Shown one piece after another: positions 19,484 to 21,070 of a stretch of DNA of 21,070 nt (the stretch's first letter is position 1; each line of letters opens with the position of its first letter). Below the pieces are notes generated by a model, which made no database searches, was not told the origin of the DNA, and saw only the letters and a program-made list of their open reading frames with translations. The translations under genes and the position numbers were made by a program. The stretch comes from Silene noctiflora (Eukaryota > Streptophyta > Magnoliopsida > Caryophyllales > Caryophyllaceae): the NCBI GenBank assembly GCA_009801015.1, contig VHZZ01001464.1:102783-123852 (forward strand). The letters run 5' to 3'.

Positions 19484-19516
19484 ACTAGTTTTAAACCCGC
19501 GCAGAAATTGCACGGG
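19484..19516 (-). mobile_element. Possible Helitron-like 3' terminus (hairpin plus CTAG)
   Basis: On the minus strand CCCGTGCAATTTCTGCGCGGG (19516-19496) forms an 8-bp stem with one mismatch, followed after TTTAAAA by CTAG and then T. A hairpin shortly before CTRR with insertion before T is the Helitron 3'-end pattern. A related hairpin, CCGTG..CACGG, occurs at 19743-19760 facing the other way. No 5' TC end was identified, so the family call is tentative. Confidence 0.35.
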
Positions 19517-20775
19517 CTGTTTAAAGTAAATTTTAATATTACGAATAAGATTAAATAACTACAAGCAGGTGATGAAANTTGTCTTGCTTTTCATCTCGTT
19601 TCAATCAGTATACTCTCCCAGTCCAATATTTATTGTGGGAGCATTTAAGGATAAGTGGTGATTACCAACTACACCCCTTAAATAAAAAAAAATTGAGATT
19701 TCAATTTTATGCTTATTAATTTATTATGATGGTAGGTTTATACCGTGAAAAAATGCACGGGTTTCTATCTAAAAAATGGAAAAAAAAAAAATATATATAC
19801 ATATGTATAATCAACTCAAATTTGTTTAAAAATTTATTCAAGAGATTTTAAAATTTACCCCTAATATTTAGATGATATGTAAAGTGTGAGTATGTAATTT
19901 ATATATTTTTTTTAAATAAATTTCTTCACCACAAATCAACATTTGATCATATAGTACCCCAAATTAACTTTTAAGAATNCATACTATTCAAAATAATTAA
20001 ACATACTGTCTCAAAACATATTTACTTAATTCTAAACATATATATAATCCATATTTTATATGATTAATGGGTATAAAATATAGTGAAATGAAAGATAAGA
20101 GAGCAACTATAAAAGAGAGTAATTAAACCTGAAATGATTATGGTGGTTCCTACATTTGAAGAAAAAAAATGTCTTTCCTCCCTAAAAAGCAGGAGCCAAT
20201 AGAAATTGGCTAAAAGACTTAGCTTTTATAACTAGTAGATTGCAGCAACAAAACGACCGAAACGCAAGAAAAAATTGGAAAAATTGAAATGAAAAAAAAA
20301 GAGGGTAAAATAAAATTGCCTAGCATGAGAGTGAACGAGAAGGTAAATGTAATGAGGAAATGTTGAAATCAATTGTAGGGAAGATTGAAGNTAAAGATCC
20401 CAAAACCAGGGAGTACAAGTACAACACCTCCATTGTTGTTTCTGTTCTTTAGATCAAATCAATTCTTTTTATTTTGTTGTTTTTGCCGTTTTGGCGTTGT
20501 TAGTTGTTAGACTCTCCAATTAACAAAGAGTAGTATATACTTTCTTACACTTTTTGAGTTAAACCACGGAAAAACCGTTTGTACAAATGAATTGATTATT
20601 ATTACCCTCAATCAATTTATAAAAATAATTTTAGGGATTTATTATCATTATATTCCTTAACTTTTTCATTTTCTAAAATATTCCCCTTGTTTTTGGTAAG
20701 AGAAATTTTTTTTTTTTCATCGACTATAATTCTTAGTTAGGAGTTCAGAAAATGGTAAAAAAAAGTTTCATAATT

Positions 20776-21070
20776 GTAGAAACAATGATAGCTTGGAAAG
20801 ATTGAATGTTATTGCTTAAACCATTGAGTAAATACACCGTTACTTATATACACAAACTACAACCAAATCTCACAAAGAAGGTAACCTATTCCTAAGAATA
20901 AGGAAAGGATATTATACACTATAACAAGAAGATTACATACTTGCTACAGAAAGACTCAATATATCCTATATTCTTTCACTCCCCCCTCAAGTTGGAGCAC
21001 TCGGTAAACCGAGTCCCAACTTGCACTGTAGGTACTCATACGTTTCACCTCCGAGCGCCTTTGTAAATAA
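20776..21070 (-). mobile_element. 3' end of a Ty1/copia LTR retrotransposon, continuing past the window
   Basis: From right to left (minus strand) there is the polyprotein C-terminus, a stop codon, the polypurine tract GAGGGGGGAG (about 20988-20979), and then an LTR starting TGAAAGAATATAGG at 20978. The LTR carries a TATATAAG box at 20850-20843 and appears to end with CA near 20786 or 20776, giving roughly 190-200 bp. The exact LTR end and target duplication cannot be fixed because the other LTR is outside the window. Confidence 0.8.
20987..21070 (-). CDS. Copia polyprotein (RNase H region) C-terminal fragment, partial
   Basis: Translation on the minus strand from the window edge gives LFTKALGGETYEYL, then QCKLGLGLPSAPT and a stop (TGA at 20989-20987). 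The pattern (D)LFTKAL, a short helix, then L-G-L is the standard end of Ty1/copia polyproteins just after the RNase H domain. It is followed immediately by the polypurine tract, as expected. The 27 visible codons are intact. Whether the full element is intact cannot be judged here. Confidence 0.82.
   Translation of the reverse strand, partial: LFTKALGGETYEYLQCKLGLGLPSAPT

Larger units (their letters stand above)
18524..20775. other. AT-rich intergenic region upstream of the CNL gene
   Basis: The first 150 bp form the leader and core promoter of the minus-strand CNL gene. Beyond that there is no recognisable gene. Open frames around 18679-18990 on both strands show no domain. A 32-bp direct repeat pair, two CCCGTGCA-type hairpins, a Stowaway-like left end (TACTCTCCCAGTCC near 19611) and long A/T runs are present. 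Single N bases occur at 19577, 19979 and 20391, so small indels or assembly uncertainty are possible. Confidence 0.45.

Noticed and set aside
1..21070. tRNA, rRNA, CRISPR or bacterial-type operon features
   Set aside because: None recognised; the gene structure with introns and plant transposons shows nuclear plant DNA.

Overview
This window is nuclear DNA from a flowering plant, almost certainly a eudicot. The signs are AT-rich intergenic DNA, GT-AG introns, a coiled-coil NBS-LRR (CNL) resistance gene, plant Yippee-like genes, MITEs and a Ty1/copia end. The style of the CNL and the recurring TACTCCGTA motif remind me of Caryophyllales (the spinach, beet and quinoa group), but I cannot prove that here. 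Three ambiguous bases (N) lie at 19577, 19979 and 20391.

Layout. 1-2749 is non-coding: the end of a Stowaway-like MITE, short repeats, and possibly the 3' untranslated part of the next gene. 2750-7577 (minus) is a six-exon gene for a 258-residue single-RRM RNA-binding protein. I rebuilt it from splice sites, and the phases close exactly (777 nt including stop). 7578-9412 is intergenic and holds a 264-bp Tourist-like MITE and a 71-bp tandem duplication. 9413-9959 and 11705-12841 (plus) are two two-exon Yippee-like zinc-binding genes in tandem, with identical exon 2 lengths and the same intron position. 13755-14680 (minus) is a broken LRR-end copy of the neighbouring CNL, with a frameshift, three stops and an internal deletion. 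15047-15233 is a 187-bp hAT-like MITE with a perfect 8-bp target duplication. 15326-18523 (minus) is an intact, intronless 1065-codon CNL gene. 18524-20775 is AT-rich intergenic DNA with short repeats and possible Helitron-like ends. 20776-21070 (minus) is the last 27 codons, polypurine tract and LTR of a Ty1/copia element that continues beyond the window.

The genes do not form a pathway: an RNA-binding protein, a small duplicated zinc-binding family and a resistance-gene pair share a neighbourhood. The two local duplications (Yippee pair, CNL plus relic) and the transposon debris around them are the main evolutionary story. I saw no clear sign of an undescribed system. The strongest anomalies are the altered Walker B and missing EDVID motif in an otherwise intact CNL, the hexapeptide minisatellite in the RRM gene, and the divergence of the first Yippee copy.
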